Below, piece by piece: positions 11,121 through 24,915 of a stretch of 64,000 nt of DNA. Position 1 is the stretch's first letter; each line of letters begins with the position of its first letter. The notes beneath the pieces were generated by a model, which was not told the DNA's origin, did not search any database, and saw only the letters and a list, made by a program, of their open reading frames with translations. Source of the DNA: Emydura subglobosa (taxonomy: Eukaryota; Chordata; Testudines; Chelidae). The stretch lies in contig ML679973.1 of NCBI GenBank assembly GCA_007922225.1, forward strand, positions 2,174,033 to 2,238,032, read 5' to 3'. A program made the position numbers and the translations under genes.

Positions 11121-14100
11121 GAGGTCTAAGTTTTTTCCTATATTGAAATTGTTATAATCTGATGGGAAAAACACTTCCCCATGCTTCTGAATATCTGGAC
11201 TTTGCTAAAATTCACCTATTCACCTACAGAAATAACAAAAATAGTTTGTGAAGGGGCAAAGAACAAACTCGCAGGGAAAATATTAGTTCTCTTTAAAAGC
11301 TGGAGTGAGGCTGCAGCCTACAGCACCAGTGACAAGGGGAAAAGTCATAAAGGAAAATTCTTACTTCATATCACAACTCCAGCTACAGTTTCAAACAGCG
11401 AAACAGTACTTCTCCCTTAATAATATAAAGTCTGTTTTGCTTTAAAGCTTACGCTGTATTTGACAGTGTAAAGGGGCATTTAATGGAATTGCTGCTGTAT
11501 CTGGTGTTATGTTGCAATTTTGGAAGGAAATATTGCTCGTTTTGCTGAAGTGGTGCCAAGTGTATGGCAATGTAAGGTATGCCTCATCCATTTGGGACAG
11601 AAGTGAAACAGAGTTCACAGGCTCGGAACCTTTTATAGACATCTGAAGATCAAATCACATCCTGCAGTTCTAATCAAGGCTCAGCTTCGCTGCAACTGCC
11701 AAAGGGGAAAGGCCAAAGGAGAGAGAGAATTCAAAGTTAACTTCATCGCAGCAATCGAGCAAGACCATAGTTATAGCTAGCCACGGAAATGAGTATAATG
11801 GGATAGAATTATCCAGGTATCACAGGCACATTAATGCTGGTCAGATTCCAAAACCTGCATTACAAACACTCCAGTGTGGCTCCCACTACAGATGGTCAAA
11901 TAATGTTAATTAAATAAATTATTTGACAGATTTTGTGGAGGTTTAATACTAAATATTCAACAAGCATTTTTTAAAATTAGTCACCCAGCTGTAGTCTCTC
12001 AGGTCCAGAAACCTATTCAAATATACCTCTCCTTTCCTCAGTTCTCTCTCTGTTTTCTTACTTCACCTTCCTCACTAGAACCTTCTGAGCAACCCTGCAT
12101 AAACAAGTCTGGGTCTATGTCTCAGCCTTCCCAAGGAACTCAAAAATAACAAATCACTGTGTTATGGCCCAGTTCACCTGAGCAACTCTACAATATAATA
12201 AATCAGTAAGGCAGTGTGTTTGCCAAGGCCAGAGCTGTCCGTTTGGTTTGGTTTTGGGATTTTTCATAAAAGGTCAGATAGAGTCAGGCCCTGTGGTGAT
12301 GTTGTTCATCATAGCTCTTGTAGAAGTTAATGGCACTAAGCTGATTTACACCAAATAAGGATCTTACCCATGGTCTCTGTCATGCAAGCCAGCTCACAAC
12401 CGAGCATGGGTCCTCCACTATTTTGTACAAATTTGACTATCTAGTTGTTCATGTAGTGGAGTATATGTTTTTAAATTAAATAGAATGAAACCGTTCGAAA
12501 CATTTGATTGTAAATAAATGCTATCTGACTTTTCCATGATTTCCCGACAACCTTGTTAAAAGAAAAAGTCATGGCACACATTTTAACGGAAATATTTTTC
12601 CCATTTACTTATTTAGCCTTGACAAACAATCAGCCTTACAAATCAGTGTACAGTCTGCCCCTCCTGAGCAACCGTACCGTAACAAGCCTGTATATTAAGC
12701 CCAGTTCTTTCCAGTGACCCTAAAATAACAAACCAGTTTGTACAGCCAAGACTGTGTGGGCTGCCTAAAAGTTCTAACTGACAGGTCCAACTTTCTATTA
12801 TTCTTGAATGTGGGCACTTGGTAACATTCAGGCTGAAATCAGTCAGTGTAATTAGCCCTACCCTATAGGGTTGACGGAGTGTTGTAGTACACCAAACCTT
12901 TTCAGATATACTTTGCATGTCAGGTGTACCACATCTAAGAAAGAAGAGCAGAAGTCATTTCAGCCACAAGGAGCTCAGCACTTTTGCACCTGGTGAACTC
13001 TCAGTAAGGCAAATCCCCTGTCTGGGGCAGTTTATTTCTCCCTTATTGTCCTCATAAGAGCATTGAAGGGCAACTGCTCATGAGCTCCTGACAGCCCATT
13101 CAGGCCTCCTACTATTCAGCTCTCTGGATTTTGTGGTCTGTTCAGTTATGCTGCTGAAAAGTCTGCAAGCAGTGTCTCAGTCCCTTGTAGGATTATCTTC
13201 GCACCAGCTTCCCAGGCAGCTATCACCACCTGTTGCTACTGGATCTTGAAAGAGCAAACTTCATTCCTGAGCCAGACCTTTTAAAAGGTTTCAGCCCTTC
13301 ACCCTATTGGCCAGGAGTGAGAACTGGATCACGTTCCCCCTTCCTGCTGCCCAATGACTTTCAGGAAATGAAGGAGGAAAAAGGGCCAATTAGATTTTAA
13401 AGCTAAAATCTAACAAATTAGGTTTCCCAATTGGATAAGTGTTATAGCCAGTATAGAATGAAATCTAATAAAAAGAAACAGATAGCGAATGTAAAAACTA
13501 GAAATAAGCAGCAATTAAAATATATCTACAAAAAATTAAAACATGGTTTGACCAAACTATTTAACTGCATAATTCTATATATGTTGTCCTTGTCTTCTCT
13601 CTCTTCTCTCCCATTATTTGTTACCCACTTGTTACATCATGTCATGCTGGAGCTGGTCACAAAGTCTCACTGAGGTCGACACATGAGTTTTTAGTTCTAT
13701 AGGAGTTTTGAACCTTCAGGGGAAGAGAGAGAGAGAGGAAGAGAAATGGGTCCAGGAACAAGAGCCAACAAGAAAGGACAAGTAAAGTGAGCAAGATGAA
13801 GGATTAGAAACAGAAAGTAAAAGACACCTCAGAGTCAAAAAAAGATGCAAGGGAAAAGAGAGTGGAATTGCTGGCAGGTCTTGCTGGATGTTGTCAGTTT
13901 TGTTTTTTGAGAAGTTGGCTAGATTCTGTGGAGAGAAGGATGCAGAGAAAGATGGGGCTGGGAAAAGAGTTTAAGGAAGAAACTGAAGCTATGGAAGGGT
14001 TGGTGGGTGTTGGCAATGTAGGAGTGGATGAGGGAGCGGTAAAGCTGCTTAGCAAAGAAGGGAGCAGAGCTAAGCAGCAAGAAAATAACTTAAACTGAAG

Positions 14101-17100
14101 GAAGGCAACACCAACACCAGACTTTTCCCAGATGTATTGTAGCCACCCATCCTGATTTTCATGAGAAAGTCTTAACATTGAAGGGATGGTCCTGCATCCT
14201 GCAGGGCTGTAGAATCCCAATTCTAAGTGGGGTTTAGCAGCCCGTCTGCACATGTGCAGGGCTGGGGGTGGACTTGGGCTAGGTTTGAACTTAGGAGCAA
14301 GGCTGAGAGCAGTCTCAAGAGGCTGCTGAGAGGATGAGGAGTGAGAAGGGAGTCAGCTGGGCAGCTCTACCTTCTCCATGATCTCCAAGCAGCAGGTGGC
14401 AGTTTTTCAGTGGGTAGCAACTAAGTTATTAGCTGCCACTGCCCCATGCATGGGAGAGGAGCTGGGACAAGTGTTTCCTTCCTGGCCCAACCACCTGGCC
14501 CTAGTGTGAGGTGACAGGAGCTGGAAGGGGACTCATTCAGGTCTCAGTTCCAGCTCCCACATGATCATAGACTGACACCCAGGATTTGCACTAATGAGCA
14601 GCCTCAGCAGAAAAGCCAAGAACTCCATGGGCCATAGAGACTGAATTACTCCTAAACAAATGTTTCCCCCCGTCAGGACAGAGGCATACCGGCAAGGCAG
14701 TGTGTGTGGGAAGCTTGCCCTGCTGCTGCTCTGTGGGGAAAGAGAGGACTTCATTCTCCAGGGCTGTCAAGAAGATACCATCAGCAGGACTAAATCTATG
14801 CATTTTTAATGTTGCAATTTGGTTATATGCAAATGTGCTAATTTGCATACAATATGCACATTGTGGCAAGTATGTTTCCCCACAAGGCAGCGCTCCTACC
14901 CAGAGGTGCTCTGCAGCACCAGAACATGAATGGAGGAAGTGAATGTAGAGTAGAGAATCATGTTTGGGATTACAAAGGCAGAATGGTGTGAACGGGGAGC
15001 GAAAGAGACAGTGAATAGAGGAGAAGGCAGAGACCATGCCAGAGACAGAAGGAAGGGAAATAGAGGGGTGAGAACAGAAGAGAAGTCAGAGAGGTTATCA
15101 GAGACCAAAAGGAAATTATGGACATCATAGCAAAGCTAAGTGACAGATGATCAATGTCAATGGAGAACGAGGGATTAGATTAGATTAGAGAAAGAGAACT
15201 CAGAGATAGAAAGATAAGAAAGAGAGCAGGGCTTGGTAAAATTTATGTTTCCAGAGCTACCGATATGGTGAATAGGGGCATCTGACCAGATCGGAAGAGG
15301 AAGATCGCAAAATGAAATTGTAGGCACTGAAACCAGAGGGGTCATTGATGTGAGCACGGAAGCCATTTGGCACGAGGGTCAGGGACTGAGGTGTGAGGAA
15401 GGAAAAGAAGTAGGAATAAAAGTTTAGGGGAGAGAAGATAGCAGATGCAGAAAATAAGAGACGTCCATAAGGAGAAAAATCAGACAGAGTGCATCGTGAA
15501 GGGGTGGGAGAGTGGAGGAATTTGAGAAGAGAAACTTGGTGCCATAGAGTGAGTTTGAGGAGAAGGAAGTACTGGAGCTTCATGTGCCTTAGCATCAGCA
15601 AAGGGTCTGGTTTCCGTGACAACAAGAGATGGAAGGAGCAGAAGAGAAAAGAGGCCATGGGATCCAAGACAGTGTTTTAGATATTGAGCAGCGATCAAGA
15701 GGGAGCAGAAGGGGAGGACAGGTAACAGAAAAGTTGGCAGAGGTGGGGCCTGTGTGATGGGGAAGGCTTTCTGGGGGAGACTGTGTAGATGAGAGGACAG
15801 GAGTGAAGGGTGGGCCTGGAATTTACAGGTTACATGATTCTTTCCACGTTTGGATGACAGAGCGTTTCTATTTTGGAGAGATTTATGCTATTTCTAAAGA
15901 GAAAGGGCCATGCACAAGCTATCTCTGTCTGCCTCATGCATGGCCCATTTGTCCCAAGGATGTCAAGCGGTGCAAGAAGGGTTAACTGTGCGTTCCACGG
16001 AATTGCTGTACAGCTGGTGAAATGCATCTGTCAACAGAACTATTACTGTCATCCCCAGATCAACACAATGTCCTTGATCCTGAAGGTCAATCGAGAGGCA
16101 TTAGCTGTTACACAGAAAGAGTTGTCACACTGACGTGGGGACAGAATGCCTGGAAGACCAATTGTATCTGTTGAGGAAGAAGAACAGTCCATCCAGAAGC
16201 TACAGAAATTAGAAAGGTTGGGGCAGAACCAGGCAAAGTGGGGAGTGGTGCAAGTGGTAGAATAGGTTAATGTCTTTCCCTTCAGGAGACAGATTTAAAT
16301 CCTCCCTTACAATCAAAATCTGTGAATGAGCCTGGTAGTCTCTGCCTCCCAGGTCCCATTTGTGCATGCCACAAAACTGCCACATAGTCTGTTGGATCTG
16401 AGGGTTTATTCCCAGTTCACAGCACTGATAGAAAGGCAGGGAGTACTGAGGGTCAGGACTGAGATGCAGTGGGCAGAGCTGAATGGACGTCCCAAGGCTG
16501 CCTGCAGTAGCATGGAGAGCAGCAGGCCAGAATTAAGGAATCTGTACTTTTAACTGCACAGAGGCTGAACCCCATGAGTAAATTCCTGGCCCCACTGAAA
16601 CCAGTAGTAAAATTCCCATCGACTTCAATGAAGTCAGGATTTCACCCCAGGTCTCCAGGATCATGTATGTACAATTCAGTCACATCAATAACTTCTCTGG
16701 CACAATATGAATGGATGGGCTCCTGTCATCACATTTTCTCTGAAGGGAAGTGAAATCTCAAAGCTGTGATTTCAATAGTGATACATTTCACTAACCTTTC
16801 TCTGATAATATATGGGGCCCTAGAATCCAGTGTCACTCAGAGCCTGGCAGCTCTCAGCCAAGCTTTGCTGAAGAATTGTACGGGATGTGTTTCTAGCTGG
16901 GTGACTGGAGTGATAGCAACGGTAGAGGGTGGGAATGAGGAGGAGAGAAGAGAGGAGGAATGGGAGGAAGAAATGAAAGGTGGAAAAGAAGATCGGGGAA
17001 AGGGAAGGAACAAGCATCAGACTGTTTTTTTCATAAACAGATTTTACTATCCCAGGTCAGATGACAGCATGTTTTGCAGTGGTGGAGGGCACTCTCACCC

Positions 17101-18550
17101 CTGTTCCTCTATCCCCTCCCGCTGTTTGCTGTACCTCTCCAGGAAACCTGCATTAGCAAAGAATCTTTGAGTTGTTTATATCTGAGACAAAGTCAGAACC
17201 ACGTATTGTGCAGAGAGATGGCCTATGCTCTCTTCTTTATCTCTGGCCATTGGAAATCTTGCAGCGTTTGTGCAGCTAGCTTAAGACTCCCGGCAGGGGG
17301 AAGCTCCCAGCCGCAGAGCAGCTGTGTACAGCCTTGATCTTCAGGTTTTCGCACACAATCCTCAAGCCTCCCCTTCCCTTCTTTCACTGTTTTTTATGTG
17401 AAAAACTCCAACACTCCCGACCCCGCCCCCCCCCGGACCCCATCAGGTTTCACTTGCAGAATTCTGGGCGTGACAGCCTCACAGGGTAAACAGGCCTCTC
17501 ACTCTCTGACTCTGAGAATCCACCCTTATCGCTACAGCAGGGATGATATTTTTGAATTGTGTTTATTTGTTGGCACCCTGGTGTGAAAGCACTTCCCATC
17601 AGCTGCATATTAATCTTGTCAGCAGTTTGTGAACATTTTCCTCCTTCTCTGCCCTGACTAATTTATTACTTTTGGGTTCCTCACTCTCTTATGTCCCCAC
17701 CTCTCCTGGTAATAATAGAAGAAGAATCATTTTGCTGCCCTGGTAAGTAGAATTAAAGGCAAAGAATAATATGTTGTAGCTGCATGCTTGATAATATCTA
17801 TTAGTTCAGATGTGGAATAAGTAAGTGCCTACCAGTAGCTATTACAAAAGGGGAAGATGACAGACACCATTTTCTGGTGAAATGCATCACTGATGCCTGC
17901 ACACTGCCAGCTTGCTGGAAGGGAAAGTCCCATCCTGAGCAGGAGGAAAACAGCAGGTACCTTCAGACATTGTTCGCTGGTTTTTCAGATCCTTTTTTCA
18001 TTCTTTTGAGGGTGTCTTTTGATCACTTGCTGTAGCCTCTAACTCCTTCATGTTATTTAGGGCATCCACCTCAGATCACATTGGATCAAAATTTGGAATC
18101 CTGAACTCCCCACTACTACTGTATAGCTACAGCTGGAGAAAAAATGCCCTCTTCTACCTTTGGTTGGCCATCACACTGTGCCCCATCCTATTAGACTTGG
18201 TCATCACCATGATGTTCCATGCATTCATGACTTCTGGGGTTGGTTATTACAATATACTAGTACCTGGGAAGGAAACTTCAAACTCTAAAAAAACCTCCAA
18301 TTGATACAAACTGAAGCAGCTCACTCACTTAGCAACACAGGCCATTGAAAGCATGTCACCCCAGTATCCAGTTCTTTTTACAGACAACCAGTCGAATAAC
18401 CTCATTTTCTGAGCCCTTCCTGGGATAAGCCCAAATTACCTGAGGATCTTTACTTTGCATGATTTTAGTCATGTGTGCACTGAAGACAGAACTTTCTCAG
18501 CAACTGAGGGACCTGATTTAGTGCACTGCCATATCCCTTTGTGTGACAGC
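11121..18550. other. Long gene-free stretch, largely anonymous
   Basis: No exon or domain was found. 13700-15800 is purine-rich on the + strand, with GA runs near 13725. A short degenerate palindrome of the 'GACTTCAATG' type lies at about 16570-16660. A poly(C) tract is at 17423-17434. The open frames (for example the 148-aa - strand frame near 14591-15037) show no known fold and are best read as chance frames. Confidence 0.5.
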
Positions 18551-18579
18551 TAAATGCCTACTGCTGCTGTTTGACAATC

Positions 18580-18970
18580 ATATTACAGCAGTAACCCAGG
18601 CAGCTTTTTACCATCTATGTCTTGACAGGAGCTTTGACCTTTCCCTTCGGGTGTAGGCCTTGCTAATGTTATCCATGCTTTGCTAAATCAAGCGTAGACT
18701 ATCGCAGCGCATGGAGACTGAAGCTGGCGCAGAACACAACGGCTTGCTCACTGAGTGGAGTATCTTGCTGGGCACACGTGACACTTAAACTCTAGGATTT
18801 GCCCTGACTGCACATTGGTCTCTGGGTGAATTTTAAGATGTTGATCATGACCTGTAAGACCATAATAGCTTGGGAGTGGTCTACTTGAGGGATCACCTCT
18901 TTCCCTGTGCCATACTGCTACAGCTGCAGCTCAAACTGAACCCCCTTATTATAAAAGAGAGGGGGCTCTC
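18580..18970 (+). mobile_element. Degenerate LINE ORF2 C-terminal fragment (L2/CR1-type)
   Basis: In one + frame, about 18800-18930, the translation LHIGLWVNFKMLIMTCKTII follows the 'LHWLPV-fRI-FK-L-LTyKal' pattern of the C terminus of L2/CR1-type LINEs, followed by a GITSFPVPY segment resembling 'YLrdhlspY'. In-frame stops are present. The assignment rests on this pattern only. Confidence 0.5.
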
Positions 18971-19439
18971 CCCAAAATAGCCTGAACCCGATGACCTTCC
19001 AGGCCTGGACAAAAGCCATTTGAAGAGGGCAAGTTCCTGGAGAGGATGGAAGGAGCTTTTATGGGCTTTTTAATTGTTTGCTGACTGATGTAAATAGTTT
19101 TCTCATTTGAACACGTGAGGTTGCAGGCCAGTGGATTTACTATATTTGTATATTGGTATTTAATGCTGCTGGGTGGTTATTGTTCTTGTAAGCATAATTA
19201 TTGAGCTTCTGTTTGCATTTTTACATTTCTATTTTTATTGTTAAAATCTAAATTAGTAAAAATATACTGGAGACAAAGATACAGAGATATTTACAGAGTT
19301 TACTTTTATAATTTTTAAGGCATTTAGCTGCTAAAGAGATGAAGGTGGTATAGATGCACAATACTGTATACATTACCTATAGATTAAGTAGCATTGAGGT
19401 TTACAGTTAACAAGTAGAAAATAGTACTGATACTTAGCA

Positions 19440-19560
19440 TGTACATAACACTTTTCATCGGCAGATTTCAAAGCATTTCACAGAGACAAATAAGCATCAT
19501 TATCCAGATTTTATATATAAGCCAATGATCTTAATGAGCTCTCCCATTCTATCTGTTGAT
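19440..19560. repeat. MIR/L2-like fragment
   Basis: CAGATTTCAAAGCATTTCAC, then ATCATTATCCAGATTTTATA, resembles the 'CAAAGCaCTTTaCa...ATTATCCCCATTTTACAGA' block of ancient amniote MIR/L2 repeats. Confidence 0.4.
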
Positions 19561-19944
19561 GAACTGGGGGAAAAGAGCTTAGGAACAGATCATACTTGCA
19601 TAGACACATCTACTTTGGCTAGATGATCAATAGACATACTTGCTTGGCCAAAGAGATTGATTTTGGCTGTTTGGGATTAAAATTCACTTGAGTTTTGGAT
19701 GCAAGAATAAGTAAATGTTCCTATCCTTATTGTATGCCTAGAGGGCAGCAGAACTGTACTTCATATGCCCTAATTTAAAAAGAGGATCACACTAACTGAA
19801 ACCTCAATCACTAAACAGGGGTAGTTGATACCAAATCTAAGTGAGGACAGATTCTGTATCTGTCTGGCAGTGTAGATTCTGTTTAAAAGGTCTTAAATGC
19901 CATTTGAGGGTAGTAAATATCAATAAGAGAAAGAAGTTATTTAA

Positions 19945-20110
19945 GGTAGTATAACATGAGCAATGGGATCAAATTAAAACGAAGAAAAAGTTAACCCTGA
20001 ATCTTAGGATAAACTTCCTGACAGTGAGATGCATTAGGCTGTGGAACTGTCTCTCCATCACTTGGAACATTTAGAAGTAGAGTAGTAGAGTGGAAGTTGA
20101 AATGGTATTG
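19945..20110 (+). mobile_element. CR1 LINE 3' fragment
   Basis: The translation around 19985-20080 (LTLNLRINFLTVRCIRLWN) matches the conserved CR1 C-terminal pattern also seen at 10890-10990. It is truncated at both ends. Confidence 0.6.
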
Positions 20111-20224
20111 ATGTTTCCTAGCCCTTGTGTGGGTCTGCTCAGTTCCTCTTTTCATCTAATGGAGAAAAATAAGATGCCTACAGTGGTAGCTGCATGAAAG
20201 GTCCGGGCTATCCTATATAAGAGA

Positions 20225-21500
20225 TACCAATTTCATCCTTGCCTCCATGCAAAAGCATATATCTGGGGTAACCCAAAGTTACAGACTGGGGGGACTATAA
20301 TTTGGAAGAACTGGCTGAGCAAGCGCATCATATGGCTTTCTCAACTAGTTAAGGATGAGGGCTTTGTCTCTTTTCTACCATTAAAGCAATTGTATGACCT
20401 TCCATGCTCAGCAGAGTGGCAGTACTTACAACTAAAATACTTGCTGACATATCAGTTTGGTCCAGATGCCCTGGGATTGCCAGAGGGCCCAGAGTTACTG
20501 GGAACCTTGGAGATTCTTCATAACTGCCCTAGGCTCATGTCAGTTATGTATGTTTTACTAATGAAGAGGAACTCCATTGATCTGGAGTTCATTGTGAAAG
20601 TGTGGGAAGGGGAATTTTCACAGCCTTTAAAAGAACCCCAGTGGCAGAACCTATTATGGAATATTGAAAATGCTTCTCTAGATCTCAAGCTATGCCTAAT
20701 ACTATAAAAAAGATTCTGTTCAAAATGTATTGGCTGCCACAGAGGTGTGCAAGATGGGGGCCTTGTCCTCTGATGTTCGTAGTTACAGTAATTAGGAATA
20801 AGTAGCCCTGCCCATTTGCTATGGGACTGTTCAGTAGTCAGGCAGCTGTGGAAAGAAGTGGACACAAGAATGAAAATAGTGCTTGACTGCAGCAACCAAC
20901 CTTCAGCTAAAAATTATAGCCTAGGTTATGTACCTACTACACTGGGTTTAACTCAGCTACAAAGACTTTGGTTCTTGAGGGCTGCAGTAAGTACCAAGCG
21001 CATGATTTTGCAAAAATGGAGGAATAGTCTTATGCCTGAAATAGAGCAGTGATAGTCAGACCTGTCTGAGTTAGCAGCAAAAGAAAGTATAACTTACTAA
21101 CACAGACAACAATTATATGAATGCAAAGAAATTTGGACCCTATTTCTTGATACATTTGGATAAAGAATGCTGAGCTTGCCCAATAATGTCAGAGTTCCAT
21201 TCCACCTGACCTGTATGCTTTTTCCCTTCCTCTTTCCACCCTTCATCTCCTTTTCTTTTCTTTTTTTTTTTTTCCTATTTTATTATATTATTATTACCCC
21301 CAGCCTAACATGTTTTGTCTGTCTAATATTGTCAGATTTTGTGTTGTCTGGTCCTGCAGCTTGTAAAGTTGCATAATTGCATAATTTGATTGCGTATCCT
21401 GTGAAATGTGAGCTATTTGGTGACATATTCAAGCTGTAAGTCATTTACCTTTTTGTATTTAATTGTTTGGGGTTTTTTTTTAAATTAATAAAACATTAAT
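20225..21500 (+). mobile_element. L1/Tx1-like LINE ORF2 C-terminal fragment
   Basis: Two frames (20390-20707 and 20816-21052) carry the C-terminal region of an L1/Tx1-clade ORF2: an LYDL/MYDLP-like start with SAEWQYLQLKYLLTYQ, then the hallmark LLWDCSVVRQLWKEV ('H-lWdCp-v--fW--v'), and an RMILQKWRNSLMP segment. A frameshift near 20705-20815 separates them. The 3' end is AT-rich with AATTAATAAAACATTAA near 21485. The fragment is dead and 5'-truncated. Confidence 0.65.
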
Positions 21501-23840
21501 CACAGAAAAAGAGGAGGACTGGATACAGCACTGGAGAGTAGAGCAAGAACTGAGCTGCGGTAGGCCAATGAGATGTGACCTTCTAGATCTTTTTAATCTA
21601 ATTTACACAATTCCATAATCAGTCCTCTTTCTGCATAGATTTCACATTTCCCTTCCTAGCATCACTTTATTCCGTTTGCCAACAAAGACACACCCTCAAT
21701 TAGCTCATATGTTACCAACATTGCACTAGCTACAGTGCCCCTCTTTATTCTGTCAGCACTGTCCTGGCTGGGGTCAGTAAGGGTTTGTATACCCCACGGC
21801 CATAGACATTTTTCTCATTCATGTTAATGAGACCTGTATAGCCAGATCTGTCAAGGCTCTAAAAGTGTAAAACTGATGACATAATCATGGTACAGTCCAT
21901 GGTAATATTAAAGGGGATTAGGATATTATCAACAAATCAGGTTCTAAGTATTGTTCTGTTAGACTAGGAGTGTTTTCAATTAATTTGTAATTAAATAAAG
22001 GAAGCAATTTGGTGAACTTGGAGAGATATTCCAGCTAAAGGTTTATCTCATCAGTCTCAACCTCACATTCCTCCAGAACAGGATCATTGTTTAGATCTTG
22101 GACATGTTACATGATCCGACCTATAGGAGTAATTTAATAAAATGTCAATATTTTCCTTCTATTAACCCACAGTGTCATGTTGAATGGAGAAAGCTGCCTC
22201 TGCCTTCCCTCAAGGCCCCCATCAGCTCCAAATCCTCAGCCTTTTTGACTTGTTGAACAGGTGTTACTACGAAACAGCCTGGGGCTTTCAAACACAGACA
22301 AATCAGACGTTTTCCAGAGTATACACAGAAGAGCGTTGAAGTGTGGTGGAACAGAGATGAAGCATGGAAGAGAAGAGATAGTGGGAGAGGGAAACAGACT
22401 GGGACAGAGTGGGGGCCTGAGCTACTTTGAAATGGAAAAAGTGGAGTCAAACTAAAAATAAATTCCAGCCCATGACAATCAGATTTGCTCCACTGTTATT
22501 TTAATGTCCTTTTTCAGGCAGATCCAGAAGCATAAAGCAGTTTAAGAGGCTCTGTAAGGAGATGAGTGATTCAGGAATGAGTTTGCTGTATGAAAATTCT
22601 GCACAAGCAAGAGTCAGAAATATGTCATGCGCAGGCACAGGTTTTAGAGCAACAACCGGGTATATGCACAAAAACACATATGCACATATGGAATCTGGCA
22701 CTGAGTTACGTGATTTTTCTTTCTCACAATTTTTATTCCATCACTGCGTTGAAGAGGAGGTAGAAAAGGTTGGGGACAAGGAAAATAAGATGGCAGGGGA
22801 TGATGAGAAGAAGCAGGAGGAGGATGAAGAGAGGATTAAAAGAAGGAGCAGGGAGGAGTCAAGGGAGTGAGGTGGCAGCACATTGTAAAGAGATACAGCA
22901 GGGAGGGAATTGAGGTATAAAGATGGAGGGGAGGAGGGACTGAGGGAGGGAGGGAGGGAATGAAGTGGGTGGTGACTAAACAGCCGTGTAGTGGGAGGGG
23001 GCAATAGCATGTTTTCATTGAGTTTTGAAAGACTTGTCTACAAAGTGCTGGCAAAGGAGAGCCCTGCAAATCATTTGGCAGAGATTCCTGACAGAATTAA
23101 GGAGCAGTCCGATGTTGAACGGTAAACTGGATGGTTCCTGCAGCATTGTTGCAAGCAATATACTGATGGTCTTCAAATGCCTACATGTGATCATACACAT
23201 TTCTGTTTCAGGAAGAAGGAACATATGCTGATTGGAGTTACCTGGATGGTATGGCGTCATACTTAGAAGACTACGATATATGGACTAAGATCCCTATTGT
23301 TGCTTAGAAGTTACTAGAATGAAGTGCATTCCTGATAATTGTATCAGCTAACTCCCTCAGCTCCATCCATGCCCTCCTATCACACCCACCCACTCAGCTT
23401 CCTCTCCCGCATCCTTCCCCTTCCATCCCCCTCACTGTCGCACTCACCACCACTCCCTTTCACTTCTACCATTAACGCTGTTTCCATGCCCTCATCCTCA
23501 CTGTAACACTCAGTTTCACTCACTTTCCCTTCCTCATCACTGTGCTTCCATCATCCCTCAGTGTCTAAGCAATACTGCCAGTCACAATTACGCCTACACA
23601 GAGAAGAGGGAGCATGAGATAATTTGGGGAATCTGTCTATACAGTTTGTGAGTTTTGTGGGAGATCATGAACCTACATGATTGTTTATCATTAATAAGCT
23701 GCAAATTCTATTTTGAATGTGCAGATCTTTGCCTTCTCTGTAGTCCTTTCACCTCCATATTGGACCGGAAATCGACAGGTCAGGTGCCTGGCAATGTCTT
23801 GACAACAGATCTTGATGGTCATCTATTCAAGAAGAAAGCA
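21500..23840. other. Gene-free stretch with purine- and pyrimidine-rich tracts
   Basis: No gene was recognised. 22745-22990 is GA/GGGA-rich on the + strand and 23345-23560 is C/T-rich with CACTCA-type motifs. Open frames across these tracts are compositional artefacts. Confidence 0.5.
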
Positions 23841-24710
23841 CTCTAGACAAAAGGCTGGCTCCTACCCAGGAGAAATGGTTTATCAGGAGAGGGGTTACCT
23901 GGCAACAAATCACTTGCTAGGACTCTGGGATCACCTGCTGAGGCTGACCAGGGAGTCACCTGACTGAGGAGACTAGCAGGTGCTAAAGGGCAGAAGCTGC
24001 TCTGTTTGGTCTCTCTCTTTGCCATTTTTCACCAGTTTAAGGTGAAGGAAGCTGCTGCAGGACCTGGATGAGGTGCAGGGAACCCTGCCTGCCTACCTGT
24101 CTGAACACATATGGTCTCCCCAAGGATTCTCCAAGGAAGGGTGAGCGGGAGAGGGAAAATGTGTGTGGGGTTTATTATTTTGATATAGATCTGTGTAATT
24201 TTTGTGCTATTTATAAGCAGTGCTGTGTTCAAGCCCTGTGCATAGTTTATGTTATACGCTACATGTGCTCCCAACAGAATTAAACCGTAACCCAGAAGGC
24301 TCACCCTTTCAGTGGGATCCTGGGAGATGGTGTGTTAAGTTATGGGGGGAGCTGGGGATTCAGTGCTGGTTACAGGGGCTAGGCCGTATGATTGCTGCTT
24401 TCAGGAGAGACTGTTAGACAGAGGATCTGCATTCAGAGAATGTGCTTATGGACCCCAAAACTGGGACAGTGCCGGGGTCTGTTGAGACTCTGGATGCTTA
24501 AAACACCTGAGGATCCAGAGGCTGGGACTCCCCCACAACAATCTGGTAGGCTGCCAGCAGGCGGAGCCTGACCAGATCTGTGGCAGAGGGATCGTGCCTT
24601 TAGGGACGCTAGGGAGAGAGCACTAAGAAGTGATACTTGCACCTTTAAAACAACACAGTGTATATATCTACTAATGCTGGCCATCCCGCACGAGTAGCAC
24701 TCAAGAGCAC
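23840..24710 (+). mobile_element. LTR-like block (tentative)
   Basis: The block shows an LTR-like order: a mixed-composition 5' part, CTATTTATAAGCAG near 24208 as a possible TATA box, and a GC-richer 3' part. No open coding region and no proven target-site duplication. The family was not recognised with certainty. Confidence 0.35.
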
Positions 24711-24915
24711 AAGGCCATCTTAGATCATGGGATTTTCACCAAACTTTCCCCAAAAGCTTTCCCTCTGGGCTAGCTCCAAGTAGTTTTCAGCCTCAAGGGA
24801 TAATTTTTCAAAAAGTTGCGAGCATCTGAAAACAGGGCTTATAATTAAGCTTATGCTTAGCCCCAACATGCTAAGCATATTAAGCATCTGAAAAGAGAAC
24901 TTATAATGACATAAC

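Noticed and set aside
14591..15037. A 148-aa minus-strand frame as a gene
   Set aside because: It lies in a GA-rich region, has no recognisable domain, and overlaps other frames of similar length.
20390..21052. A novel two-exon gene
   Set aside because: The LLWDCSVVRQLWKEV motif and the AT-rich 3' tail identify an L1/Tx1-like LINE fragment; the gap between frames is a frameshift, not a supported intron.
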